64,000 bases of DNA from Eublepharis macularius (GCF_028583425.1 NC_072794.1:29819232-29883231); one strand, 5' to 3'; positions 46,874 to 58,305 are shown, counted from the stretch's first letter. Program-made: numbers and translations. The notes: generated by a model not told the origin, from the sequence alone.

Positions 46874-47944
46874 GGTAAAAAGAGAAGTCCCTCTTTACTA
46901 ACAAATGTGCTGGATGTGATTGTAAGGTTAGGAGTCAGTAGTGCATGATCTGAGTTTTGAGACAAGGAATAGCAGCTCAGGCTTCACAATCATATTATAG
47001 ATAGATCCAAGACAAGAAAACTTGTAACAAAATCTCAGGAGTGGAAGCAGAAAAGTGAGCCAAATCCACAGCAAAGCTGTGGGTCATGTTAAATATATGT
47101 GCCACAGAGGAGTTGCAGCCAGTCCTGGTTCTTTGATGAGCGTATCATTTGCTTCATGTGTATGTTACATTTTTAGATGCGTCTTCAAATTGTCTTGGAC
47201 GTACGCCTTGAAAATTTAATGACTTGGGGCTTATTTGCCCGTCATATACTGGCAACATTAGATTTGTTTTGGCAAGTAAATGCAACAGGGAGCCACAGTT
47301 AATTGTAAGTTCTTAATGACTGCGTGAATGAATGCAACCTGTTTTTGCAGATATAAATATGCCTCCACAATGCTCACACTTCTACCCTTTTAAAGCATAC
47401 ACTTATAGTATTTACGTCCACCCCTAAAAAATAAATAAAAGTGTGAATTGTCCCATACTGTGACATTCCATTTAAACTTCAACTTTCCTGTCAAAGAACT
47501 CGGATAATTTCTCATAGGGGCGAAATTAGTGATTGTACCAGTTCAGGAATCTGCATTTCCCATTTTTCCCTGTATGCATTAAAATTGGTGTTAAAGATGC
47601 CATTTAATTTCAGGCAGACAAAATGTGCGGTTTGGCAGCCACAAGACTTCTCAAATAGGGCCACAGGAAGCAATCTTAAGTAAGCTTACTCACAAGTAAA
47701 CTCCATTTTATTCAATGAGGTTTACTCCTGGTGAAGAGTTCGTGGATTGTAGCCTTTAACGGCTGCGTGGCTGGCACAGCCTTCCCTCAGTTACTGCATT
47801 TCTGCGCTTGGGTGGGGAAATGCTTCTGCCTGCCACATAGCTGTAAAGTGTATTCTGTCCCGTGCAATTATGATAAGACTCCTGTTCTCTCTAGTCATCT
47901 GTGTCTGGTCCATAGTCTTCCAGCTAGGTTTCCAACCAATAACT
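46874..47944. other. KIAA0040 intron, unassigned
   Basis: AT-rich DNA. A short trace of the AAGTAAGC palindromic MITE type occurs at about 47677-47735 (CTCACAAGTAAACTCC). No exon signal. Confidence 0.4.
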
Positions 47945-48180
47945 TTTAGCTTTTATATAGCGCTTTAGGATAAGCCAGATATTTCACATATAATCTAGTT
48001 ACAATCCATACAACAACTCAGGAATGTGGGTCAATATTAATACCTTGGTCTTACTGTGTGGGAGATATCTGAGGCTAAGAAGTTACTTGTCTAAGGCTTC
48101 CTAGTGAGTTTATCACCGAGGTAAGATTTGAACAAGGATTACTGTGGGGACCCTAAGCTTCTTTGTTGTACCAACTGTCC
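47945..48180 (-). repeat. Ancient MIR-like SINE
   Basis: Reversed, it has the MIR/CORE-SINE order: TTTATATAGCGCTTTAGG, then a region like CCCATTTTACAGATGAGG in degraded form, then GAGGCTAAGAAGTTACTTGT and GGTAAGATTTGAACAAGGA (the reversed B-box region). High divergence suggests great age. Confidence 0.5.
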
Positions 48181-48822
48181 TGCTACACAATAGGATCTAG
48201 GGGAACCAGGTCTCCCACTATGGTGAGAGACCACCTGGCAATCCCTAGCATTGCCCGCCAGTGCTTAAAGGCTGGGGGACAGGCAATAGTAGGAAATGGG
48301 GTAGAAGTGCCAGTCTTGTGCAGGCATGCAGCAGCCTTTCTGGCCAAAACCAGAAGTGACATCATGATGTGAGGGGGCACTCTAGGATTTACCAAAAAAA
48401 ACCCTCTGTGGTTTAACCATAGAATTTTGGCAGTGCCTAGATCATCACCTCTGACACCATGATATCACTTCCCGTGCACCTGTCCTTACATCTCAGATCC
48501 CCCTGGGGGAGCTGACTAGCGGCCTGGCACGCTAGAAGCAGCACTGGTACAACAGGAAGAGCCAGGCAAGTGGGGAGACTACCTCATCTCCCATTCAGAT
48601 GCAGATGCCCCCATCACATGCTTCTAATCTGAATTTAATAAAATGTTTAGTAGAAGTACTGATGTGAGTTTAACTCTGTGGAGTCTTCCTTTGCATATCT
48701 TGCTAGACATACTGGGCTCTGGTAATCTAAAGCACCTGCAAGCAGAACGCTTTGCTTTATACATTGAAAGGATTTCCTTTCGTAGCCTGGCTTAGCTGAT
48801 GTTTCGTTTTCTATCTTTGCAG

Positions 48823-49263
<441 letters not shown>

Positions 49264-50013
49264 TGAGAAGGGAGGTTCGCAAGAGCTGTACCCCTTGATT
49301 CATAAGACTGGGATGATGCACTGTAAACACGAGAAGATGTCGTGCTGGCTCTCTCCCCTTTAAGGATGACTGACAGGTTGTTGGTTGTTGTTTTAAAGGC
49401 CTTTGGAATGAAGGAACTATACAAAAACTGCCACTGAAATGTACTGGAGGGTCTCTAGCTAAGCACATTTCTAATTTACTCATGTGGCATGAATTACCAC
49501 CCATGACTGCATCCAGTGTTAATCCAACATGACTTTGTACATACGGCACATTTTGCCATTATGAATGGGCACCTGTGCTCTTGTGCTTAAAGACCTATAT
49601 GGGAAGGAGACCATTTCTTCCAGCAAACAAGTCTTGCACTGACATCTTTATGCGTGCTGGCAAACAAAATTGCTGCTGTGCAAACGTACATTAGTATGTG
49701 TCGCCTGCACATCCATATGCAAAATCAGATCTCACACAGATAACCAGGGGACATTCGTGGAGGAATAGGTCTTTTAATAGCGACAACCACAGTAGATAAA
49801 TGGAAACTCCCAGGTTCAGCGGTAGGATACTTTTGACCCGCAGCTGCAAGAAATAGGAGCTCTTGCCCTCCTTGTGGGCTTCTTGGATGCTTGCATCTGG
49901 CCACTGCTAAAGCAAGAATCTTGGCTGGATTCAGTGCCACCCACCTGTTCTTATGTTAATAACAAGGGCCTCTTTACTGCCCTCCCCACCCTAACAATGG
50001 GATGTCACAAACC

Positions 50014-50467
50014 CAGGGCTCATTTCGAGAGGGAACACATAGGAACACAGTTCCAGCAGTTCCCCAAAGAGGTCACATGTCAGGTGGCCACGCCTGACAT
50101 GTGACGCCACCACCTGACATGTGACGCCACCACCTGACTCTCAGCCATTTTGGGCCCGTTTCAGCCTGGATTCGGGCCAAAACGGCCTGGATTGGGCCTC
50201 TGATGGGTGGTGGATCACTCTTCCACTCATCAGTGGCCCGATCCTGACCATTTTGGGCTCCTTTTCAGCCATTTTCAGCCCCTTTTTGCCATTTTGGGCC
50301 CAATTTCGGCCCTGAACGGCCAGGATTGGGTCCAAAACAGAATAGGTGGTGTCAGAGGGTGTGGCATATGCAAATCAGTTATATTAATGACACACTTCCG
50401 GTGATGGCAAGAGGTGTGGCATGTGCTAATGACTTCCTCCAGCTCTTTTCCTACGAAATGACCCCTG
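50014..50467 (+). mobile_element. hAT-type MITE, copy 2, perfect 8-bp TSD
   Basis: Begins CAGGGCTCATTTCGAGAGG and ends CCTACGAAATGACCCCTG. Exact CACAAACC repeats flank it (50006-50013 and 50468-50475). A local tandem duplication of ACATGTGACGCCACCACCTG lies at about 50096-50137. The interior repeats short GCCATTTTGGGCC-type palindromic words. It lies in the probable KIAA0040 3' UTR and is opposite in orientation to copy 1. Confidence 0.92.
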
Positions 50468-51549
50468 CACAAACCTATGACAAGATCTTTTCAGCAGATC
50501 TCTGTAATCAGGGCTTTCTGTATTCTGCTATTGCAGCACAGAATTCACCGAAGTGAGAATCCAGCTTTCGTTTTTAAAAACACTCTAGACCTTGAGGCTG
50601 CCACAGATCTATGGGCAATGTATGATGAAATCTTACCAGAAGGAGGGAGGAATTGAGCAGGAAGATTGCTGGTTAGAAGGTGGGCTTGGTGGTTGTCTCC
50701 CCCCTCCCGCCACCCCACTCTGTGGCTACCAGAAGGTAAACCTCCATGAATAATTTGTTACCCCATATAAATTAAATGGTCCCTTACCAATACAATCCTT
50801 TTTGTTACTCCCTCCCTTTATACCTTAAGGCCTTTCCAGTCACAGGGCATAGTTAAACATGCTTCAGCCCCACTGCTCTGTGTGGGATGGTGCATGGTTC
50901 AGTCTTTCCCATTGGAATCGATGGGACATAAAAGATGGTTGCTTCAGCTGCCGTGTACCTATAATAGTATTTACAGGGGGGATAGTTGGTTATCCCATTA
51001 AGCACTCAAACGGCTATTCCTCCAGCTAACGCACCTGCTTCTAGCAGCTGTTTGCTATCCTTAAACCACAATATTTAGTTGCTAGAAAAATCTTGTTTTT
51101 CTCCACCATGACAGTTGTTGCAGTAATTACTGTGGTGTGGTTCATGGGTGCACCTGTTAGCTGGTGCCTGTGATATTGCTGTGGTCAGAGGAAGAAGATT
51201 CCTTTGTCTGCTTGCTTAAGACCATGAAAGGCCCTCGAATTTGCTGTTTACTCCTCCCTCTTCGTTTTCCTTTCCTCTCTGTGGACTCCCATTTCCATTT
51301 CAATCGTAATACCAACCTTTCTTTCCTCCCTCCCTTGAACCAATTGCCTTCAACAGGCAAGGCCCAGAGCGTGCCTTTAAGCCTGTCTCGGCCCACCTCC
51401 AGTTCCCTAAGTTATGCAATTGAGGCTGCAACCATTTGCACACCTTCATGGAAGTATGGCCCACTGAAACCAGTGAGCCTTGCCCTCTAAATAAATAGGA
51501 ACAGGACAGGGCTAAGGAACTCATTAATATGGACCGTTATAGTGATCCT

Positions 51550-51750
51550 AGAATCATTGTGTTGGAAGGGACCTCTAGGGTGATCTAGTCCAACCCCCTG
51601 CACAATGCAGGAAATTCACAGATACCCCGCGACTGCCCCAGTGACCCCTGCTCCATGCCCAGAAGATGGTGAAACACCTCCAGGATCCCTAGCCAAAACA
51701 GCCTGTGGAAAACCACCACCTGACCCCAAGCTGGCAATCGGCACCACCCT
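51550..51750 (-). mobile_element. CR1-type LINE 3'-end piece
   Basis: GAATCATTGTGTTGGAAGGG and GATCTAGTCCAACCCCCTGC are the typical reversed 3' end of CR1-type LINEs. TGCACAATGCAGGAAATTCA and CCCAGAAGATGGTGAAACAC continue into the reversed ORF2 end. Confidence 0.72.
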
Positions 51751-52212
51751 GGGCTTGTAGGAAGGGCCACGAAAACCAAGCACGTACCATTTTATAATTC
51801 ACGAACTTGGGAGAAATTCCACTGTGGAGCCACCGAGCTATCCCTCACAATGCAGTTGCTTGTGTTGCTAAGCAGCCCACATGTTGAAGTGTGCGGAGGC
51901 TTCGGCAGTGGTCTGTGTGGCTGGCTTTTACATTTCACCACTGTTTGTCTTGCACTTTGCTTTCCAGTCTGCATTCTAGGATTGCTTTTTTTAATTGCAC
52001 AGTTTATGCAAAAAGGGGGAAGGGAGGGGACATGTTATTTAAAAAATAAATTTTTATTTTAATGAAATCAATCTGAATGGTTCTTGTGTCTCAACCTTTG
52101 CTGTTTATTTACTGAATTGTGGAAGGGATTAAAAACCTTTTCCTCTATTATTGCATTAGTTGCAACAGCGCAATTTGTTTATAAATGGAAATGAAGATTG
52201 AACTTGAAGCTG

Positions 52213-52418
52213 CATTATATTAAGCCAGTCCTTTGATCGATCAAGGTCATTTATCTACTTTGACTGGGGACACTAGGAGCTCTCCAAGGTCTCGGGTTGA
52301 GGTCTTTCACATCACCCTAGCCTTACTGCCTAATTCTTCTAACTGGATGTGCCAAGGATGGAGTTTGAGACCTTCTGCAAGCAAAGCAGATGTTATACCA
52401 TTGAGCCACAGCCCTCTG
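52213..52418 (-). repeat. tRNA-derived SINE, reversed copy of the 43.4-kb family
   Basis: CTGCATTATATTAAGCCAGTC, GTTGAGGTCTTTCACATCAC and AGCAGATGTTATACCATTGA followed by GCCACAGCCC are the reverse of the SINE at 43420-43610. Confidence 0.8.
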
Positions 52419-53067
52419 GGAAGGCTGGACTTTAACTAACATTGCAAAAAAAAAAGTATACCTAACAGATTTGGATTTGCATAACTTCTAGCCCATTTAG
52501 CTGAACCCATAAGCTAATGCACCCATCTCTAAGTCCTCAGTCAAAGCATGCCTCATAATGCTATGGGGAAGGACATGCTGCTATTTGCCTGCTTCCTTGA
52601 TATAAACCAGAAAAAAACTTTACTGGGGTACACATGATGTGCTTATCTACTCTGCCAGTCAAATGATACAATACTATTTGACTTGGGTTGTTTATCAGCA
52701 ATACTATTTTAATTGGTTTAATCTGTAGCTTAATCAGTCTGCATGCACACTGTAATCCTAAACATGTTTACTGAGAAGAAATTCCCATTGAATTCAAGAA
52801 TACTTACCCCCCTAGTCAGTACATTTCTGATTACCAGCTTCATTAATTGGCGAGTATGGGCATTAAGGATATCTGGGTTTACATAGGAAGCTACTGTAGT
52901 ACTGATGTTTGTTAGTAGTAAGGAAAAATATTGCTGATTACTACTAATAGAAGTGGTAGCTTATGTTGTAAGTTATGTTTGCACTGAAGTTTTTATCATA
53001 CACAAAATTTACATAAATGTAAGCAATTAAACGCCAATTAATTCTTTCATTTTTTTGTTGATAACCC
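52419..53067. other. Intergenic, MITE trace only
   Basis: AT-rich. A half copy of a CACTGTAATCCTAAACATG-type MITE lies at about 52748-52805. Nothing else is recognised. Confidence 0.4.
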
Positions 53068-53160
53068 TAACAGTGCAATCCTAAGGCCTACTCACAATTC
53101 TATTCAAATCTGCTCAGTGGGGCTTACGCGCAGGAAAGTGTTCTTAGGATGGCACTGTTA
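53068..53160. mobile_element. Palindromic MITE, diverged copy
   Basis: Begins TAACAGTGCAATCCTAAGG and ends TCTTAGGATGGCACTGTTA. Its ends match the 90-bp MITEs at 23366 and 29960, but the centre differs (CAAATCTGCTCAGTGGGGCT). Confidence 0.8.
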
Positions 53161-54325
53161 GTGTAACAGCTTATTTCACTATATCTAGGAGTGCAAGATT
53201 GCTGTAATACTCTATTGTCACAATATCTTAAAGTAACATGCATGGGTTTTCATCAATCTTGCCATTTTCTGATCTCTGCTACACCATCTCTCACCTAACA
53301 GTTGAGCACTAACAATATGTCAGTTACCTATTTGTTTAAAAAAGCCCCCAAATCCTCCAGTGATGGGGAAATGGCAACTGAATTGTACCAAGGAAAATAG
53401 TGCTAATGTTAGTGGGACATGCAAAATCCCACACCCTTCTGCTAACTCTTCACGCAAAGGGGCTTTTGACTGCATTTTTTCCCAAAAGATACCAAGCTTG
53501 GTTTGGGAAAGATCACAGCAAACCTGGGAAACCTGGAAAGTGGACAATTAAGAGAAATCGTGCGAACGCTCCAAAAAACCTGCTCCAGTTTAGACACAAA
53601 ACCTCCATGTGGAAGCATCCTTTGAGCCTTTCCTAAATCATTTCAGCAAATCTTGCTGTTCACTTTGGGACATTCTACACATGGAAAAGGTACAGTGACT
53701 TAAATTGGGCACGTGTAGCTTTTGTGCATATCAGGTCAAGCATATAACTAGGTACTAGCTTCCTAATATCATAAAGACTATGCAGTGAGAACTGAATACA
53801 CAAATCTAAGGTTTTAACAGTTTTTATTCTATATTTGTTAATCCCCCATTGCATTCTGTAAATAAATACTGACCCTTGCTAATCAATGTTTATTTCTGAA
53901 ATACTTCAAAATCCACAGTGAGTCTCAAAGGAGGCAATCAGTTCCTTAATGCATTTGTTCTAACAAGCATAGCTAAGTCCTGTGGGTCACACAACAAAAC
54001 TGAGCAGGTCACAAAAGTACAAAAGGCTTGACTTGGGGGTGACCCACACCACTGCATGATCTAAAGTTTTTTTGGAAAAAGATTATTGTGTGAACCCAAC
54101 ATTTGGGATCCATATCACTTCTGTGGTAATTTTGTTTTCTGGATTCAATACTACGGGTGATAAGCAATTCTATAAGATATTTAACATATAAAGTTGTTTT
54201 TATTGTTGGCATTTATTCTGATAATCATTTTTTTGTGTCCCTGGTCATTCTGCAAATTCCTGACTTGGCTAGGGTTTTAAACTAGCCCCAAATGCACAAT
54301 CTAAACAGTGTCTGTTGGCCCTGTC
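53161..54325. other. Intergenic, unassigned
   Basis: AT-rich DNA between the convergent genes. No gene or nameable repeat. Confidence 0.45.
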
Positions 54326-54367
54326 GGTTGTGCCAAGATTTTTTTTTTTTTGGTTGTGCCAAGATTT
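54326..54367 (-). mobile_element. Poly(A)-only retroposition scar, second case
   Basis: GGTTGTGCCAAGATTT occurs at 54326-54341 and at 54352-54367, separated by a T-run. On the - strand it is a bare A-tail with a 16-bp target duplication at a TTTC/AAAT site. It has the same architecture as 16938-16973, with an unrelated target sequence. Confidence 0.6.
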
Positions 54368-54537
54368 GAAACCAATATAATAATAGAACAGAACAGATCA
54401 CAGGCCTGGCTCCAGATACATCCTAGAGGAAAAGAAACGAGGTTATAGGGTAAAAAGCCTGACCTACCAATCTCCATCTACATTCTGCTATCTGGAGGAT
54501 TCCAGTGCTGGAGAGGAGAGCTATACATTATAATGCA

Positions 54538-54729
54538 TTCTGAGAAAAGAGGTGGTGGAACTCAGTGGGTTGCCCTTGGAGAAAATGGTCATGTGGCTGG
54601 TGGCCCCACCCCCTGATCAGCCACCAGCCACCAGGTGGCTGATCAGGGGGTGGGGCCACCAGCCACGTGACCATTTTCAAGAGGTTCCGGAACTCCGTTC
54701 CATCACGTTCAAGCAGAAAAAAAGCCCTG
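54538..54729. mobile_element. hAT-like palindromic MITE
   Basis: The right end is AGAAAAAAAGCCCTG, whose reverse CAGGGCTTTTTTTCT is hAT-like. The middle is a long palindrome: 54581-54625 pairs with 54634-54678, 44 of 45 bases, around an 8-bp spacer. Left arm words are GAAAATGGTC, GTGGCTGGTGGCCCCACCCC and TGATCAGCCACC. The left end is degraded and no target duplication was found. Confidence 0.8.
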
Positions 54730-55254
54730 CCTGTGACAACCATTCTAGCCTTTTGTTAAATCAAACTGAAAAAACTAGTTACCTAATAAGATCCTCTCAG
54801 AAGTTTTTAAAAATAAATTGCAGCTACTGGATATGATCAGGGCTGCGGTGTGGGGACAGAGAAGGGTTAATCCGCCTCATACAGTTTCACTATTTACATA
54901 CACACACCACAGTTGTTTTTAGTGTATAAGAATGTGTTGAAGCTGTAAACCTCTGACAAGGTATTTCCATTTCAGATGACAGGAAGGGAGGCACACAGCT
55001 GAACCTTCGTCTTTGCATTTTAACCGGTCCCCTCCACCCACAGAAGACAAGAGAAGGGTGCAGCCTGCTGAGGGAATTTTTTTGTGATCTTATGGATGAT
55101 GCAAGCTTCGTGCTTGCAAATGGTTCTACTACCCTACAGGCTAGGCCTCAAGGGCCATGTTTGGAGGAGCCAGAGACCTTAACAAACAGAATGAGAACAA
55201 TAAAGTGTCTTTACTGCGGCTTGCCTAGTGGAACTGTCCCTAAGTGCTGGTTCT
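54730..55254. other. Intergenic, unassigned
   Basis: No gene, and no repeat I can name. Confidence 0.4.
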
Positions 55255-55440
55255 ATTCAAGTAGAGCCAGTGATTTCCCACTCTGCCATGGAAGCTTACT
55301 GATTGACCTTGGGCCAGTGACACACACACCACCTAACGGGTTGTTGTGAGGAAAAAACAAAGGAGGGGAGAATGCTGTATGCCGCCTTGGGTCCCCATTG
55401 GAGAGCAAGGAGAAGTATAAATGAAGTAAAAATAAAAAGT
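55255..55440 (+). repeat. SINE, + strand, head eroded
   Basis: TCCCACTCTGCCATGGAAGC, TGACCTTGGGCCAGTGACAC, GGGTTGTTGTGAGG, CCTTGGGTCCCCATTGGAGA and GTATAAATGAAGTAAA match the body and tail of the SINE at 42934. The tRNA-like head is missing. Confidence 0.75.
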
Positions 55441-55659
55441 AGCCTATCAGGGTTGGAAGGGACAACCCTTCCCCACTGCTGAAAAGTAAAGCCAAGTATG
55501 TGGATATGAAAAGGACATACAGATGAGGGGGCAAGCGTGAAACAGAGAAGGGGAAAGACTACCACTGTTGGAGTGACCTGACACACCTATGAGTACCGTT
55601 TTTCTTTCTCTGAGTATCTGCTGTGTGGCTGCCCTGCTGGAGTACTTATGTCATCAACT

Positions 55660-56480
55660 GAGGCCTACTTGTATATTTGTAAATTCAGCAAATATTTAAA
55701 AATCTGTCATGGACCAACCTGGCCCAGTGGAGCAGAGAGACTCAGAGAACTCTTCTGAGGAAGAGGCAGCTGGTGAACCTGACCCAGATCCACAGCCAGT
55801 GGCAGAGGCACTGCAGGAGGAGGCAGGCTCTGAAGGCTCAGATACTGATCCACAGCCAGGTCCCAGCACATCGGTTCCTCAGCTTCCCAGCCCTGGGCTG
55901 GCAACAGAAAGCCAGGGGCAGGCCAGCTCTCCCCCTTCATCACCAGAGCCTCGGGAGTGCTGCCAGAGGAGGGCTAGAAGAGCCCTCCAAGCCAGAAGGC
56001 GCAGTGCCAGGCTAGCAGCACAGCACCGGCCCAGCATCATTAGTGATGATGAGTGCTCGCAGGAGCAGGACTGAGACAACCGGCAGGTGCTTGCTATAGC
56101 ACAAGCAGCTGAGCACTGTGAGGCTTAAAAGCAGCCGAAGAGGGAGTGGCTGCGTGGAAGCAACGAGTTTGCTCACTACTGACCTTGCTGCTGTGTTTGG
56201 AATTGATTCTCTTGTCCCTGACCTTGGCCTGTTCCTGTGGATGTGTTTTTGGAATCCCCCTTTGGACTTGAAGCCATGAGTGTGCCCAATTGGTGCCTGA
56301 ACCTTGGAACTGGGTGCTGCCCTGCTCGGACAACTTGGGAGTTATCCCTTGCCTGCTGCCAGTGTGAGTCTGCATCGGGACAAAATCACTGCAAGTCTCC
56401 AATTCTCTCTTTTCCAAAGGGAACCAACCTGAAATGTCCCACCGCTCAGAGAAGTACAAAGGTGCATTCAGCCTTGTGAA
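55660..56480 (+). mobile_element. Repeat copy carrying an acidic ORF, + strand
   Basis: The segment contains an open frame of 121 residues (55,709-56,074) and continues in similar style to about 56,480. The copy at 12,191-12,660 is a reverse-strand relative. It probably belongs to an old retroelement. Family not recognised. Confidence 0.4.
55709..56074 (+). CDS. Repeat-borne acidic, Pro/Gln-rich protein of unknown function
   Basis: Intact 121-residue frame from an ATG. Residues 1-60 are acidic with Ser/Glu clusters (SENSSEEEAAGEPDPDPQP) and Pro/Gln repeats (DPQPGPSTS). Residues 81-108 are basic (CQRRARRALQARRRSARLAA). The tail SIISDDECSQEQD is acidic again. There is no signal peptide, membrane segment or known catalytic motif. 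I do not recognise it. A relative with the same SARLAA motif lies at 12.2-12.7 kb on the other strand, so this is a dispersed repeat frame rather than a host gene. Expression is unknown. Confidence 0.35.
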   Translation: MDQPGPVEQRDSENSSEEEAAGEPDPDPQPVAEALQEEAGSEGSDTDPQPGPSTSVPQLPSPGLATESQGQASSPPSSPEPRECCQRRARRALQARRRSARLAAQHRPSIISDDECSQEQD

Positions 56481-57333
56481 TCAGTCCCATAGTCTGAAGC
56501 AGAGTCCAGACACTGGCTGAACCGTCTCTCTGAGAACAGTCGACGCTTTGTGACTACTGCAGAGAAAATCTTGCAATGGAAAGGAAAAGAAACTTTCTTC
56601 CAGACAAAAGATTGCATAATATATTATTGCTACTACTAATAATATATTACTGCTGATGTAATGAAAATTGTTCCATTCCTTTTTTCAAAACATCAAGCGA
56701 ATTTCCCATATGGAAGCAGAGCCTGACTCCAAACAGGAACCAACATCTGCCTTACTGTACACACAAGGATCTTATTTTACATAGGGAATTATTTTTTTTT
56801 AATGTGACTGTCTCTCTCCTCCCAAGGTCTGAGGGAGATTTGCCATTATAAGCTGTTAGTAATGTGTAATAAAATTATGTATGTTGAATTAGCACCTTGG
56901 GTTTTGTAAAGCTGTGACACAGAAATCTGAGCACAACAAGCCAAACAGAGTAACAGACCCTTGTCAAGGAGAGCCAACGAAGAGAGTTAAAAGTCTGTAA
57001 TGCCTCCCTTTAGAGCCTTCATCCCACTCTCATCTTGCTCGAGCTCCCAGAGAGGAGGGAGCTTTTGCTGCCCACTAACACAGCTGAAGGAGCTAACGCA
57101 GCTGTCAGAAGAGCAAGGAAGGGAAAGAGCCGTGGTGGCTGATTCTTTGTTTTCTCTGGCAAGGACAAGCAAAGTTTTGCAGTGAGGAAGACTGGGACAA
57201 CTTAAGGACAGGAATGGGGGCTCTCGTAGTGGATGGCAGAAGAAGAGGCCAATGGGAGCTTCACTACACCAGTGTAGATTATGAACTGGTCCTTAGTTCC
57301 CACCTGCCTCTTCTTTAAAATGCTCACCATGAG
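56481..57333. other. Intergenic, unassigned
   Basis: No gene is supported between the repeat ORF and the TNN 3' end. An AATAAAA on the + strand at about 56867 has no attached gene. Confidence 0.4.
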
Positions 57334-57477
57334 TGATTCCGCACACGTTGGATAACGCACTTCCAATCCTCTTTATAGATCATTTGGAACTGATTTTTTT
57401 GTGTGTGGAACAAAAAATCCACCTCAAACGATTGATAAAGTGCATTGAAAGTGCATTATCCAACGTGTGCGGAATCA
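57334..57477. mobile_element. 144-bp MITE with long inverted ends
   Basis: Begins TGATTCCGCACACGTTGGAT and ends ATCCAACGTGTGCGGAATCA, a perfect 20-bp inverted pair that continues imperfectly (AACGCACTT / AAGTGCATT). A second inner inverted pair (GATTTTTTTG / AAAAAATCC) surrounds GTGTGTGGAAC. No target duplication could be fixed. It lies just beyond the likely TNN poly(A) signal. Confidence 0.85.
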
Positions 57478-57494
57478 GCCACTGTTGGACAAGT

Positions 57495-57500
57495 TTTATT
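57495..57500 (-). terminator. TNN: Candidate TNN poly(A) signal
   Basis: AATAAA on the - strand, 138 bases after the TNN stop codon. It is the nearest canonical signal. A longer 3' UTR that ends further left is possible. Confidence 0.45.
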
Positions 57501-57637
57501 GTGGTTCCACTCAGTTAAGGTGGAAGGTTTTTCTGAGGAGGATATAAGCCAGTTGTTTGTGGTTATAAATGTGCTTGTTAAATGATAATGAGTTCCTGTG
57601 CTTGGATTGACAAGAACAGCATTTGGAGTAAACTGAT

Positions 57638-57787
57638 TTAAATGCTCATCTCCCTCTTGGTTGCCACTGCCAGTGATCTCCTCCTCCTGCCCAGGACGGG
57701 GTCAAAACCATGTAACCGTGGACGGATCTTCATCTCAGTAAAAGGGATGGAGTATAAATGGCCTTTCCATGGCTCCCAATTAACTCC
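57638..57787 (-). CDS. TNN: TNN terminal coding exon (fibrinogen-like domain end and tail)
   Basis: Read on the - strand, the acceptor TTTCTTTGCAG precedes GGAGTTAATTGGGAGCC. The exon encodes [20 protein letters not shown], the conserved end of the tenascin fibrinogen-like domain. A C-terminal tail of about 25 residues with a GRRRR run follows, and the stop TAA is at 57640-57638 (49 codons plus stop). The WEPWKGH form and the tail containing PVLGRRRR match what I recall of tenascin-N/W (human ...EPVLGRKKR) better than TNC, TNR or TNX. Phase 0 at the 5' end fits the phase-0 donor at 60215-60214. Secreted extracellular-matrix protein. Confidence 0.9.
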   Translation of the reverse strand, partial: GVNWEPWKGHLYSIPFTEMKIRPRLHGFDPVLGRRRRSLAVATKREMSI

Positions 57788-58017
57788 CTGCAAAGAAAAA
57801 GTATGTATTATCATATATAACAGCTTCTTGAAACGATGGGGAAAAATTCAAATCTTTGCAAATGTTTATAATAAAACCATCTCACGACAGCCATGAAGTT
57901 GTTCAGGGTTAACATTAGGCCATTTCACCCTGTGGATTGGTTCCAGAACCAAAACTTTTTCATTTGATTGAACTTGACAGCCTGATCCAACAGAACAATG
58001 TTCGTCGATGGAGCCTT

Positions 58018-58283
58018 GCTGTTAGGCTTAATTAGTCTTCTGGATTGAATTTTGCTGCCACAGTTAATGAACTGATCTTCCTTAATGGAACCGAATTTAA
58101 TCTCTTTGATTGAATGTTGGTGTTAGATTTAATGAATAGATTTCCCTTGGTCAAATTTTTGCTGTTAGATCTAATGAATTTATTCTCCTTAACTACGTGT
58201 AGTCGTTAGACCTAATGAACTGATTTTCTTTGATTGAATTGGGCTGTTAGATCTAATGAATTGACTCTATTTGATTGAACCTT
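58018..58283. repeat. Degenerate 41-bp minisatellite
   Basis: Six units anchored on GCTGTTAGATCTAATGAA and TTTGATTGAA. Anchors are at 58018, 58054, 58119, 58161, 58202 and 58243; the last four are spaced 41-42 bp. Units differ by several bases, so the array is old. I have no match to a known family. Confidence 0.8.
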
Positions 58284-58305
58284 CACTGACTCTCAGTGAA
58301 GAAAG

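Larger units (their letters stand above)
49264..52075 (+). other. KIAA0040: KIAA0040 3' UTR (probable extent)
   Basis: No further acceptor-like coding exon follows the stop at 49261-49263. Candidate poly(A) signals are AATAAA at 51490-51495 and at 52045-52050, the latter followed by a GT-rich stretch. The second would give a 3' UTR of about 2.8 kb, in keeping with the long 3' UTR I recall for mammalian KIAA0040. A hAT MITE and a CR1 piece lie inside. The extent is inferred. Confidence 0.5.
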
